Positions 23,737 to 32,324 of a stretch of 52,230 nt of DNA are shown piece by piece. The notes beneath the pieces are model-generated. The model saw only the letters and a program-made list of their open reading frames with translations, was not told the origin of the DNA and searched no databases. This DNA is from Embleya sp040605455 (lineage in GTDB: Bacteria; Actinomycetota; Actinomycetes; Streptomycetales; Streptomycetaceae). Location: NCBI RefSeq assembly GCF_040605455.1, contig NZ_JBEXCV010000054.1, positions 1 through 52,230 of the forward strand, in the 5' to 3' direction. The position numbers and the translations under genes are program-made. Positions within the stretch are counted from its first letter, which is position 1. Every line of letters starts with the position of its first letter.

Positions 23737-25122
23737 ATGAACGCAAAATCGTCGATTGCGGGTCGTCTCGGCTCGCGTCGGTCGACCTCGATGACCGCCG
23801 CGGTCACCGTCGCGGCGCTCGCCCTGTCGCTCGCCGCGTGCGGGTCGGACTCCAAGTCCGACGACGACAAGGGCGGCAAGCAGGCCGACCCGGCGGCGGT
23901 CGCGGGGGCTCTCGACCAGCCCGCCGAGATCACCTTCTGGAGTTGGGTGCCCAACATCGACAAGACGGTGGCGCTCTTCGAGAAGAAGTACCCGAAGGTG
24001 CACGTCAAGTTGGTCAACGTGGGCCAATCGAAGGACGAGTACACGAAGTTGCAGGCCGCGCTCAAGGCCGGCAGCGGCGCCCCGGACGTGGCACAGATCG
24101 AGTACTACGCACTGCCACAGTTCGCGATCACCAAGCAGCTGGTCAACCTCGCCGACTTCGGCACCGCCTCGCTGCGGGACAAGTTCGCCTCGTCCGCCTG
24201 GTCGCAGGTCAATGTGGCCGGCGGGATCTACGGCGTACCGCAGGACACCGGACCGATGGCGATGTTCTACCGCAAGGACGTCTTGGACAAGTTCGGCGCG
24301 ACGCCGCCCAAGACCTGGGCCGAGGTGGCCGAGTTGGGCAAGAAGATCAAGGCGGCCGACCCGGGGAACTTCGTCACCTACCTCGACCCGGGCGACGCGG
24401 GACAGGCGAACAGCCTGATCTGGCAGCAGGGCGGCAAGCCGTACCAGGTCTCCGGCGAGGCCTCGGCCGCGGTGAAGCTCAAGGACGATCCGGGGACGGC
24501 GAAGTGGGCGGCCACGTGGGGTCCGATGCTGGCGGACAAGACAGTGGAGTCCACGCCGAGTTGGAACGAGGAGTGGTGGAAGTCGATGGGGGCCGGCAAG
24601 TACGCGCTGTGGTTTGCCGGTGCGTGGGCGCCCGCGGTGTTGCAGAAGAACATCCCGCAGGGTGCGGGTCAGTGGGCCGTCGCGCCGATGCCGACCGGTG
24701 ACGGCGCGCCGGGCAGTGCGGAGAACGGCGGTTCGTCGGTCTCGGTGACGAAGCAGGCCAAGAACAAGGCGGCTTCGGTCGCCTTCGCCACCTGGTTGAA
24801 CTCCGACCCCGAGGCAGTCAAGTCGCTGAACTCCGACGTCGGCCTGTTCCCGGCGACCCGGTTGCTGCTCGACGACCCGGCCTTCCGCGGAGCCGACCTC
24901 CCCTACTTCCCGGGTACGAAGCCGAACGAGGTGTTCGCGCAGATGTCCGGCGCGGTGCGGCCGGAGTGGCAGTACCTGCCGTTCCAGGTGTACGCGAACA
25001 GCATCTTCAAGGACACCATCGGCCAGGTCTACAAGCCCGGTGGCGATCTGCCGGGTGCGCTGTCCACCTGGCAGGAGCGGATCACCACGTTCGGCAAGGA
25101 GCAGGGCTTCACCATGAAGTGA
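23737..25122 (+). CDS. Sugar ABC transporter substrate-binding lipoprotein
   Basis: 461 residues. A basic N-region, a hydrophobic core and the lipobox LAAC (32-35) show a lipoprotein signal; Cys35 would be lipid-anchored outside the membrane. The mature part is a type 1 extracellular solute-binding protein (EITFWSWVPN, VPQDTGPMAMFYRKDVLDKFG, and a Trp-rich stretch near GTAKWAATWGPM). It binds the oligosaccharide imported by the two permeases. ATG 23737 follows GGAG at 23724-23727. In most CUT1 operons this gene comes first; here it is third and separated by 320 bases. Confidence 0.95.
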   Translation: MNAKSSIAGRLGSRRSTSMTAAVTVAALALSLAACGSDSKSDDDKGGKQADPAAVAGALDQPAEITFWSWVPNIDKTVALFEKKYPKVHVKLVNVGQSKDEYTKLQAALKAGSGAPDVAQIEYYALPQFAITKQLVNLADFGTASLRDKFASSAWSQVNVAGGIYGVPQDTGPMAMFYRKDVLDKFGATPPKTWAEVAELGKKIKAADPGNFVTYLDPGDAGQANSLIWQQGGKPYQVSGEASAAVKLKDDPGTAKWAATWGPMLADKTVESTPSWNEEWWKSMGAGKYALWFAGAWAPAVLQKNIPQGAGQWAVAPMPTGDGAPGSAENGGSSVSVTKQAKNKAASVAFATWLNSDPEAVKSLNSDVGLFPATRLLLDDPAFRGADLPYFPGTKPNEVFAQMSGAVRPEWQYLPFQVYANSIFKDTIGQVYKPGGDLPGALSTWQERITTFGKEQGFTMK

Positions 25123-25339
25123 CGCGTGATCAGGTGATGGATGATGCCTGGTCGGCGGTGGTTTGTACCTGGTTGGGCGAGCGGCGGATCGCGGCCCGAC
25201 CGGGTGTGATTCCCCGCCCGATCGGCCGGCGAGTCGAGGCCGGTCGGGCGGTGGGTCGGTGGCGGCGGGCTCGACGGGGGGCTCGCCGCCACCGGTTGGT
25301 GGGCGTGAAGGGACCGAGAACGTGGGAGAGCTGAGCGGC

Positions 25340-27025
25340 ATGACGAATCGCGGGTCGGTCGACGGTGGTGTGCTCGCGCTGGATCCGTGCCCTGGCGAAC
25401 ACTGGTGGGGCGGAGCGGCCGCAGACGGCCGCCACATGCCGTTCGCCGAGGGGTACGAGATCGACCTGCGGGACGTGAAGGCCAATCAGGGCATGCCGGT
25501 GCTGCTCTCCGATCACGGCCGATGGGTGCACTGCACCCGGCCGTTCGCGTTTCGGATCCAGGACGGGCGGCCGGTGATCGAGGTGCCTGGGGGGCGCGAG
25601 GCGCGCGATGTGTCGGACGGACGCGCCGGGCTCGGGGCGCTTGGGGGGCGCGAGGCGTCCGAAGTGCCGCCGGCATTCGGGACGTCCGAGGCTGAAGTGG
25701 TCATCGATACGGGTGTGGCCGCGGGCGGCACGTTGCGGGGCGCGTACCTGGAGGTGATGCGGCGTCACTACCCGGCCACGGGTGCGCTGCCGGATCCGTT
25801 GTTGTTCACCGCGCCGCAGTACAACCTGTGGATCGAGACCGTCTTCGAGCCCACCCAGGACAAGGTGCTCCGCTATGCGGAAGACCTGCTGCGCAACGGA
25901 TTCCCGCCCGGCGTATTGATGATCGACGACCGGTGGAGCGAGGACTACGGGACCTGGACGTTCCACCCGGGGCGCTTCCCGGACCCGGCCGGCATGGTCG
26001 CCCGGCTGCACGAACTCGGCTTCCGAGTGATGTTGTGGCTGGTGCCCTACGTGACCCCGGACTCGCCGACCTGCCGGCAACTCAACGATCGGGGGCTGCT
26101 GATCCGGCGCCCGGACGGGTACTTCGGCGTGCATGCGTGGTGGAACGGCTACAGCGCCGGGCTGGACCTGCTCGATCCGAACGCGACCGCGTGGTTGCGC
26201 GCGCAGTTGACGGAGCTTCAGGAGTCGATCGGCATCGACGGGTTCAAGTTCGACGGCGGCGACGCGCCGTTCTGGCGCGCGCTCGGCGTCGCCGACCCGG
26301 AGGCGTACACGCATGCGTGGAACCGGTTCGGCGCCCAGTGGCCGCTCAACGAGTTCCGCGACTCGTGGCGCGCGGCCGGGCTGCCGCTGGCCCAGCGCCA
26401 ACAGGACAAGTACCACCTGTGGGAGGGGCGGTTCGGCCTGGACAGCCTGATCCCGAACGCGCTGGCGCAGTCGATCACGGGCCATGCGTTCACCTGCCCG
26501 GACATGATCGGCGGCGGCGAGTTCCGCTTCGTCCCGGGCCCGAACGGCGAGGGCTTCGACCCCGAGCTGTTCGTCCGGTACGCGCAAACGGCCGCGCTGT
26601 TCCCGATGATGCAATTCTCCGCGGCGCCGTGGCGCGTGCTGGGCCCGGAACACCTCGACATGTGCCGCGCGGCGGCCCGCCTGCACACCGACCTGGGCCC
26701 GGAGATCCTGGCCCTGGCCCGCGCCGCGGCACACACCGGCGAGCCGATCCAACTCCCCCTCGACTATGTCTACCCCGGCCGGGGCTACGCCGCCGTCACC
26801 GACCAATTCCTCCTCGGCGACACGATCCTGGTCGCCCCCGTGACCACCAAGGGCACCCGCTCCCGCAAGGTCACCATCCCCCCGGGCACCTGGCAGGCCG
26901 ACGACGGCACCACCCACCACGGCCCCACCGAGATCACCGTCGACACCCCCCTGACCCGCCTCCCCTGGTTCCGCCGCATGCCCGCCACGACCCCCGCCAC
27001 CGCCCACCGCCCCGCGACGACGTGA
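25340..27025 (+). CDS. GH31-family alpha-glycosidase
   Basis: 561 residues from ATG 25340; a GTG at 25322 with AAGGGA eight bases before it is a good alternative. The barrel carries the nucleophile in GIDGFKFDGGD (D305) and a likely acid/base in CPDMIGGGEF. The blocks PPGVLMIDDRWSEDYGTW and AWWNGYSAGLDLLDP resemble the MYORG-like GH31 branch, some of whose members cleave alpha-galactosides (inference). There is no signal peptide, so it acts in the cytosol on imported sugar. Residues about 84-110 contain a duplicated, low-complexity insert. It ends the rightward sugar arm. Confidence 0.88.
   Translation: MTNRGSVDGGVLALDPCPGEHWWGGAAADGRHMPFAEGYEIDLRDVKANQGMPVLLSDHGRWVHCTRPFAFRIQDGRPVIEVPGGREARDVSDGRAGLGALGGREASEVPPAFGTSEAEVVIDTGVAAGGTLRGAYLEVMRRHYPATGALPDPLLFTAPQYNLWIETVFEPTQDKVLRYAEDLLRNGFPPGVLMIDDRWSEDYGTWTFHPGRFPDPAGMVARLHELGFRVMLWLVPYVTPDSPTCRQLNDRGLLIRRPDGYFGVHAWWNGYSAGLDLLDPNATAWLRAQLTELQESIGIDGFKFDGGDAPFWRALGVADPEAYTHAWNRFGAQWPLNEFRDSWRAAGLPLAQRQQDKYHLWEGRFGLDSLIPNALAQSITGHAFTCPDMIGGGEFRFVPGPNGEGFDPELFVRYAQTAALFPMMQFSAAPWRVLGPEHLDMCRAAARLHTDLGPEILALARAAAHTGEPIQLPLDYVYPGRGYAAVTDQFLLGDTILVAPVTTKGTRSRKVTIPPGTWQADDGTTHHGPTEITVDTPLTRLPWFRRMPATTPATAHRPATT
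25588..25657 (+). repeat. In-frame 54-base duplication within the GH31 gene
   Basis: TGGGGGGCGCGAGGCG occurs at 25588-25603 and 25642-25657, exactly 54 bases (18 codons) apart, giving GGREARDV and GGREASEV. It lies in a loop between the N-terminal beta domain strands and keeps the frame. Confidence 0.75.
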
Positions 27026-27089
27026 CCGTCCCCACGGCCCAACGTCACGAACCACCCCCACGGATTCGATAGGCTGTCCTCTCGCATCC

Positions 27090-27163
27090 GGGCGCATAGC
27101 TCAGTTGGTTAGAGCACTGCTCTTACAAAGCAGGGGTCGACAGTTCGAGTCTGTCTGTGCCCA
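27090..27163 (+). tRNA. tRNA-Val (anticodon UAC)
   Basis: 74 bases folding into a complete cloverleaf: acceptor GGGCGCA/TGTGCCC with one G-U pair, D arm GCTC/GAGC, anticodon stem CTGCT/AGCAG with loop CTTACAA (anticodon TAC), T arm GACAG/CTGTC with TTCGAGT. Discriminator base A. CCA is not encoded (the following bases are CCC). Confidence 0.97.
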
Positions 27164-27174
27164 CCCGAAGCGAG

Positions 27175-27200
27175 GCCCAGGTCAGACCGCTGACCTGGGC
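27175..27200 (+). terminator. Terminator after tRNA-Val
   Basis: Perfect 11-bp stem (27175-27185 with 27190-27200), 4-base loop, then TTAT. It begins 11 bases after the tRNA 3' end. Confidence 0.88.
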
Positions 27201-27325
27201 TTATCGCTGTCCGTGACGGTGAGTTCGCCCGTCGAGGGGCCTTCTCGAATGCCGTGCGTGCGCGCTGCGTGCGCGTTGGTCTATACAACTGATGTCGTGC
27301 GTGCGCGCCGGATCTTCGCGATCGT

Positions 27326-28204
27326 CTACGTCGGGCACGAGCACCGCCTTCTCCGAGCCGGCGCGCGGAACCATGTCCACGACTGCGGCGGCGAAGATCT
27401 CCTCGGCTTGCCGGCGTCGATACCGTAGCCCCGGACGTCGTCGGCCCAGTCGCGCCAGATGGTGCGCGGGTCGCCGTACAGCTCCTCCAGGTCGTCCCGT
27501 AGCGACCACAGGACCAGGACGGGGCAGTCGATCCGTGCGCCGCGATCTCGGTCCGCCTCCTCGTGTCGGCAATCCACCGTGAGCCCGGCACGATAGTCCT
27601 CCAGCATGGCGCGGACCACCTCCGGATTTCTGGTGGCGGCCCGCCACTCGTCGTGATTCTCCTGCCCCATGGCCTCGGGGGTGCCGCGGTACCAGGCGTC
27701 GGGGTCGGCGTTGATGACGCGTTCGGGGATTTCCGGCTGGGCGAAGAAGAACCAGTGCCACCACGCGGTGGCGAACCGAGCGTCGGCGCGGGCCAGATGC
27801 TCGCTCAGAGGAAGGCCGTCCACGAACGCCACCCGGGTCACCGCCGAAGGGTGGTCCAGCACCAGGCGAAGCGCCACGGCGACCCCGCGGTCGTGGCCGA
27901 CGAGCCCGAAGCGCCGGTGCCCCAACGCCTGCATGACTTCAATCATGTCCTCGGCCACGGCGCGCTTGGAGTGCGGGGCGTGATCGGCAGTGGGCGCCGG
28001 GCCGCAGGAGCGCCCGTAACCACGCAGGTCGGGGCACACGACGCTGAAGCCACGCCGTACCAGGATGGGCGCGACCCGGTGTCAGGTCGCCGACGTGCGC
28101 GGGTGGCCATGCAACAACAGAAGAGGCGGGCCCTCGCCCCCGTACCGAACGAAGACGGACGCCTCGCCGGTGCGCACCGTCCTGGTATCGAACTCCTCGA
28201 ACAC
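27326..28204 (-). pseudogene. Broken haloacetate-dehalogenase-like alpha/beta hydrolase
   Basis: The N-terminal part starts at GTG 28204 (good GAGGAG site): FEEFDTRTVRTGEASVFV and LLLLHGHPRTSAT, then an in-frame TGA at 28082-28084. After the stop the same frame continues HRVAPILVRRGF, CPDLRGYGRS and the nucleophile motif VGHDRGVA. The stop most simply replaces the Trp of a HATWHRVAP-type sequence (TGG to TGA). Near 27410 the frame breaks again: GYGIDAG is followed, in another frame, by AEEIFAAAVVDMV. The 7-8 missing bases would encode the catalytic His of the usual DSGHH motif. Two independent lesions, one removing the active site, make this a true pseudogene. Confidence 0.85.
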
Positions 28205-28363
28205 GCAAAGCTCCTCGGCTACGGGGCCCGGCCTGCGGTGGCCCGCCGTCTCGCCTGCCCGGGAATGGCCCATGAATGGCCCCCAAACCGAGGGCGACGG
28301 TTCGGCGGTGGACGCCGAGGCCGTCGCCGGCGCGACGAGGATGTGCGTGGTGCCGTCCCGGCG

Positions 28364-29651
28364 TCACTGCGCGGGCGTGAGCGTGCCGGTCAGGTGGTCG
28401 AAGGCGACGTTGCAGTGCAGGCGGACGCCCTGCACGAGGCAGTCGTCGTTGACGTAGAACCCGGGGTTGTGGTTGGGGATCAGGCCGCGGCCTCCGGGGA
28501 TGGGTCGTACGCTTCCGTCGTCTGCCAGTTCGCCGTCCCGGGCGCCGAGCATCACATACAGGCCGCCGTACGTGTTGACGAACTCGGAGACGTCGTCGTA
28601 GCCGTGAGTCGGCGGGGTCGGGAAGACCTTGGCCTCGCCCACGGTTCGCCGCAGGGTGGGCAGGGCGGCGCCGACCCATTCCCGGGTGTTGTGCACAGCC
28701 GGGACGTCCTGGAGGTAGTCGACCGCGGCGGTGCAGTTGTAGGCGGCGGCGGTCTGCTCGGCCAGGGTTGCCAGCCGTTTCCGGAGGTCGGCCATGTCGT
28801 CCTCGACCGTGCAGCGGATGGTGCCCCACAGTGTGACGCTCTCGCCGATGATGTTGAAGCGGCCGACGTCCTCGATGTGCCCGATGGACCGTGACCGGGT
28901 CGAATCCGGGGACCTGCCGGTAGAGCTGGCCGATGCCGACGCTGATCGCACCGGCCGCGGGCATGGGGTCGATGCCCATCCACGGCGTCGAGCCCTGCAC
29001 CTGCCGGCCGGTGACGACGATCTTCACCGTGCAGGACGCGCCGAACCGGTTGCCGGCCCGGTAACCCACGCAGCCGTCCGGTGCAGGGCCCAGGTGCATG
29101 CCGAACGTCATCGTCGGCACCGGGTCGTCGCACGCTCCCTCGGCGATCATCTCCTCGGCCCCGGACTTCTCGTCGACGGGAGCTCCCTCCTCGGCGGGCT
29201 GGAATACGAACAGGACCGTGCCGGGCAGTCGGTCGCGCAGGCCCGCCAGGACCGTGGCGGCTCCCATCAGCATCGCGGTGTGACCGTCGTGGCCGCAGGC
29301 GTGCGCGACGTGGAACGGCCCGCCGGGGTACTCCACGTCCACGACGGTGGAGGCGAACGCCTCGCCGGAGTCCTCCTCGACCGGCAGCGCGTCGATGTCC
29401 GCGCGCAGCGCGATCACCCGCTTGCCGGGCATGCCTCCCCGGAGGACACCCACCACGCCGTGGCCGGAGATCCCGGTGCGGACCTCGTCCAGGTCCAGCG
29501 AGCGCAGGTGGGCCTCGACCAGCCCCGCCGTGCGCGCCTCCCGATTGGACAGCTCCGGATGCCGGTGGATGTCGTGCCGCCACGCGATCACCTGCGACTC
29601 GACGTTCTCGGCCGGCGTGTCGATCTCGGCGTGGATGGCATCACTGCTCAT
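28364..29651 (-). pseudogene. M20-family amidohydrolase with one frameshift
   Basis: From ATG 29651 the frame gives a normal M20/amidohydrolase start (WRHDIHRHPELSNRE, LRADIDALPVEE, the metal motif ACGHDGHTAML, QPAEEGAP) down to PGFDPVTV near 28887. Family sequence then continues in another frame (IGHIEDVGRFNIIGE, PPTHGYDDVSEF, NPGFYVNDDCL) to the stop at 28364. The two join if TC were restored in the GTCCATC at 28883-28889, so loss of two bases (or gain of one) is the simplest explanation. The dimerisation-loop motif reads GRQVQGSTPW, with Gln where I expect His. Joined length is about 428 residues, normal for the family. It may be a real lesion or a read error. Confidence 0.8.
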
Positions 29652-30190
29652 GACTCGGGGCTCCAAGCTCCGGACGGCACGGGGAAACCCGAAGAATCAG
29701 GTGGTGCCTCGAAAAAGGGTGCCCACCCACGCTAGGAACCCGCCCGCGCTCTTGCGACCGCTGCTGCTGCGATCGGTGGACGAGCACCGCTCCGACGGTC
29801 CCGACCGCCCGACGGCACCGGACACGGTGTCGGGCAGGCCGGGGCGGGGGGATGTCGGCGTTTACGGCGTGCCATGGATCGGACTCGAACGCGGGGGCCG
29901 CGCAAGGCTCTTCGCCGATCGCGCCGCCGGCCGCCGCGACCGGGGCATCGACCTCCGGCGGCAACGGCGGCGCCGATGCGGCACGCGGTGGCGGCGGTGG
30001 CGGGTCCGAACCCACCGCCGAGGTCTCCTCCAGGACGGCGGCCGACCCGCACGCCCCAAAAGATGACGAAGGCCCCTGCGATGTGGAAGAGGACATCGCA
30101 GGGGCCTTTGTCGTGCGCCGGCCCATGGGCCCGCCATCCATGACTTTCGACAGAGCCACCGGACGGGCGCGGTCGGGTAGCGTCCGGTCG
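29652..30190. other. Divergent gap with a large hairpin, no supported gene
   Basis: About 540 bases between the M20 remnant and the histidine kinase. The kinase frame is open through most of it (from 29852), but the residues are Gly/Ser/Ala-rich low complexity and unlike a kinase N-terminus. The main feature is the hairpin at 30065-30112. Confidence 0.5.
30065..30112. terminator. Long 20-bp hairpin upstream of the histidine kinase
   Basis: Arms 30065-30084 and 30093-30112 pair over 20 bp with one G-U, and an 8-base purine loop. No T run follows, though CCTTTGTC is at the 3' edge. No gene on either strand obviously ends here, so it is either an orphan terminator or an attenuator in the kinase leader. 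Confidence 0.75.
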
Positions 30191-31603
30191 ATGATCGACA
30201 TATGGGGTCGGGAGAGTCGCGGGCACGCGGACCGGGACGTGGGCGCCGGCGCTCGCCGGGGGCCGTGGGGAAACGCGGTGTTGCGTGATGTCGCGGCGTG
30301 GACGCTGGTGACCGCGTCGGTGTTGTCGGTGAATTCGCCACATCCCTTCCTGACGGCGGAATTGGCCGTGGCGTTGACACTGGTGATGGTGGCCGGGGTG
30401 CTGTCGTGGTTGTGGCCGGCGGCGGCTCTGGCGGTGGGGGTGGGGCTGGCGCAGTGGGATGGGCGCTACTACGGCGTGGTTGCGCTGGTGGCTTTCCTGG
30501 GAGCGTTGCGCACCGGCCGGATCAGGCCGCTCGCCTGGTCGCCCGCACTGGCGGTACCCGCGGTGCTCGTGGGCGGGATGGTCGACGGGGTATGGCCACT
30601 CGGGGCCCTGGTCGCCGAGTTCGCGGCGAGCGCCATCCTGCCCTGGCTGCTCGGCCGGAACCTGCGCCAGCGGCGCCAGCTCGCCGCGGCGGGTTGGGAG
30701 CGCGCCCGCCACCTCGAGCGCGAGCAGGAAATGCACGCCGACCGGGCGCGACTGCGTGAACGGGCCCGGATCGCCCGGGACATGCACGACTCGCTCGGCC
30801 ACGACCTGAGTCTTCTGGCGCTGCGCGCGGCCGTCTTCGAGGTCGACCCCGGTCTGGACGACGAGCAGCGGGCGAAGGCAGCCGACCTGCGGCGGAGCGC
30901 GGCGGTGGCCACGGATCGCCTGCACGAGATCATCGGCGTGTTGCGCTCGGAGGGCGAGGCGGACGCGGACTTCACCGGCGGATTCGACCCGCGGGCGGCC
31001 CAGGACGTCGCGGCGGCGAGCGTGCCCGTCGAACCGGTACATCAGTCGCCGGCCGACCTGGTGGCCCGTGCCCGAGCGTCCGGTATGGAGGTGGTCCTGG
31101 AGACGGCCGGGCGGTCACCAAACGTCCCGGCGCTTTCCCTCGCGGTGCAGCGTGTCGTCCGCGAGGCGCTCACCAACGCCGCCAAGCACGCGCCGGGCGC
31201 CGCGGTTCGGGTCTCGGTCGACTACGGCTCGGACGCAGCCGAGATCCGGGTGGTCAACGGGCCGCCAGGCGGCCGTAACGGGCAGGTCGGCGCGGGCGAG
31301 GGGGGCCCCGCGTCGGTCGACGACCGCGCGGCGTCCGCGTTCCGGTCGCAGCACCACGACCCCGTGTCGTCGCCGCGCGCGGCGCCCGGCAGCCGCATGG
31401 GGCTGATCGGCCTCGACGAACGTGTCCGGCTGACCGGCGGCACGTTCCGGGCGGGTCCGCAGGGGGGCGGGTTCGAGGTGGTCGCCCGCTTCGCGTACCC
31501 GCGCGTTCCCCTGCCCACCACATCCACCGCGCGCACGTCCGCCCCCACCTCCTCCGCTGTGCCCACGCCCGCTTCCGTGTCCGGGAAGGACCCTGCCCGA
31601 TGA
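30191..31603 (+). CDS. Two-component sensor histidine kinase (NarL/DesK type)
   Basis: 470 residues. Five or six hydrophobic segments (about 40-155) precede a short coiled linker and a HisKA_3 dimerisation helix with the phospho-acceptor His near residue 199 (RDMHDSLGHDLS). The HATPase region has the N box REALTNAAKHA and G-box GLIGLDERV, split by a Gly/Ser-rich insert of about 45 residues. The C-terminus is a Thr/Ser/Pro-rich tail. It signals to the response regulator that overlaps it by four bases. ATG 30191 is chosen because the membrane part then starts normally; ATG 30140 is also in frame and neither has a strong ribosome site. Confidence 0.88.
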   Translation: MIDIWGRESRGHADRDVGAGARRGPWGNAVLRDVAAWTLVTASVLSVNSPHPFLTAELAVALTLVMVAGVLSWLWPAAALAVGVGLAQWDGRYYGVVALVAFLGALRTGRIRPLAWSPALAVPAVLVGGMVDGVWPLGALVAEFAASAILPWLLGRNLRQRRQLAAAGWERARHLEREQEMHADRARLRERARIARDMHDSLGHDLSLLALRAAVFEVDPGLDDEQRAKAADLRRSAAVATDRLHEIIGVLRSEGEADADFTGGFDPRAAQDVAAASVPVEPVHQSPADLVARARASGMEVVLETAGRSPNVPALSLAVQRVVREALTNAAKHAPGAAVRVSVDYGSDAAEIRVVNGPPGGRNGQVGAGEGGPASVDDRAASAFRSQHHDPVSSPRAAPGSRMGLIGLDERVRLTGGTFRAGPQGGGFEVVARFAYPRVPLPTTSTARTSAPTSSAVPTPASVSGKDPAR

Positions 31604-32253
31604 CTGCTCGCGTCCGTGTGTTGCTGGCCGAGGACGAACCGCTGATCCGGGCCGGTGTGCGTGCGATCCTGGCCGGCGATCCCGGTATCGAGATCGTCGC
31701 CGAGGCCGAGGACGGCGCCCAGGCGGTCGAACTCGCCCGCAAGCACCGCCCCGACGTGGCGGTCCTGGACATCCGGATGCCCCGGCTCGACGGCCTGGCG
31801 GCGACGGCGGAGATCCGCCGACTGCTGCCGGAGGTCGCCGTGGTGATCCTGACGACGTTCGGCGAGGACGCGCACATCGATCGGGCCGTCGACGGCGGCG
31901 CGACCGGCTTCCTGTTGAAGTCCGGTGATCCCCGTGAACTGGTCGCGGGCATCCGCGCCGCCGCCGAGGGCGCGGCCTATCTGTCGCCGCGCGTGGCGAA
32001 ACGAGTCCTCGACGCGATGGGCAGAACGGTACGCGCCTCGCGGGCCGCGGAGCGGGTCCTGGTCCTCACGCCGCGCGAGCGGGACGTGCTCACCCTCGTC
32101 GGGGAGGGCCTGTCCAACGCCGACATCGCCCGACGCCTCGGCCTGGTCGAGGGCACCGTCAAAACCCACGTGAGCGCGATCCTGACCCGCCTGGGCGTCC
32201 GCAACCGCGTGCAGGCCGCGATCCTCGCCTACGAGGCCGGCATGGTCGGTTGA
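31600..32253 (+). CDS. NarL/LuxR-type response regulator
   Basis: 217 residues. Receiver domain with acidic pair E11-D12, phospho-acceptor D57 (VAVLDIRMP), the Thr in ILTTFG and Lys in FLLKSG. The C-terminal LuxR HTH is LTPRERDVLTLVGEGLSNAD...GTVKTHVSAIL. ATG 31600 overlaps the kinase stop (ATGA). Its likely target is the convergent ABC exporter at 32325-33961, as is common for such pairs in actinomycetes (inference). Confidence 0.95.
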   Translation: MTARVRVLLAEDEPLIRAGVRAILAGDPGIEIVAEAEDGAQAVELARKHRPDVAVLDIRMPRLDGLAATAEIRRLLPEVAVVILTTFGEDAHIDRAVDGGATGFLLKSGDPRELVAGIRAAAEGAAYLSPRVAKRVLDAMGRTVRASRAAERVLVLTPRERDVLTLVGEGLSNADIARRLGLVEGTVKTHVSAILTRLGVRNRVQAAILAYEAGMVG

Positions 32254-32266
32254 ACCACCCGCCACC

Positions 32267-32303
32267 GCGGGCCCGCCGACGCACGAGGAATCGGCGGGGC
32301 CGC
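32267..32303. terminator. Bidirectional terminator between regulator and exporter genes
   Basis: A 13-bp stem with one mismatch (32267-32279 with 32291-32303) and an 11-base loop, in the 71-base space between converging stop codons. Confidence 0.75.
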
Positions 32304-32324
32304 GGACCTCGGGAGAGCGGTCCT

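Noticed and set aside
23472..25122. A longer start (23473) for the binding lipoprotein
   Set aside because: The extra about 88 residues would put the lipobox in the middle of the protein; the ATG at 23737 with GGAG gives a normal lipoprotein signal.
29865..29895. A tRNA-like GTTCGAGTCC word on the minus strand that could mark an attachment site
   Set aside because: No T stem pairs around it, no cloverleaf can be built, and it does not match the 3' end of the tRNA-Val at 27090.
29732..31042. 436-residue minus-strand frame across the histidine kinase
   Set aside because: It lies antisense to the kinase, whose HisKA_3 and HATPase motifs are clear; the antisense product has no recognisable motif.
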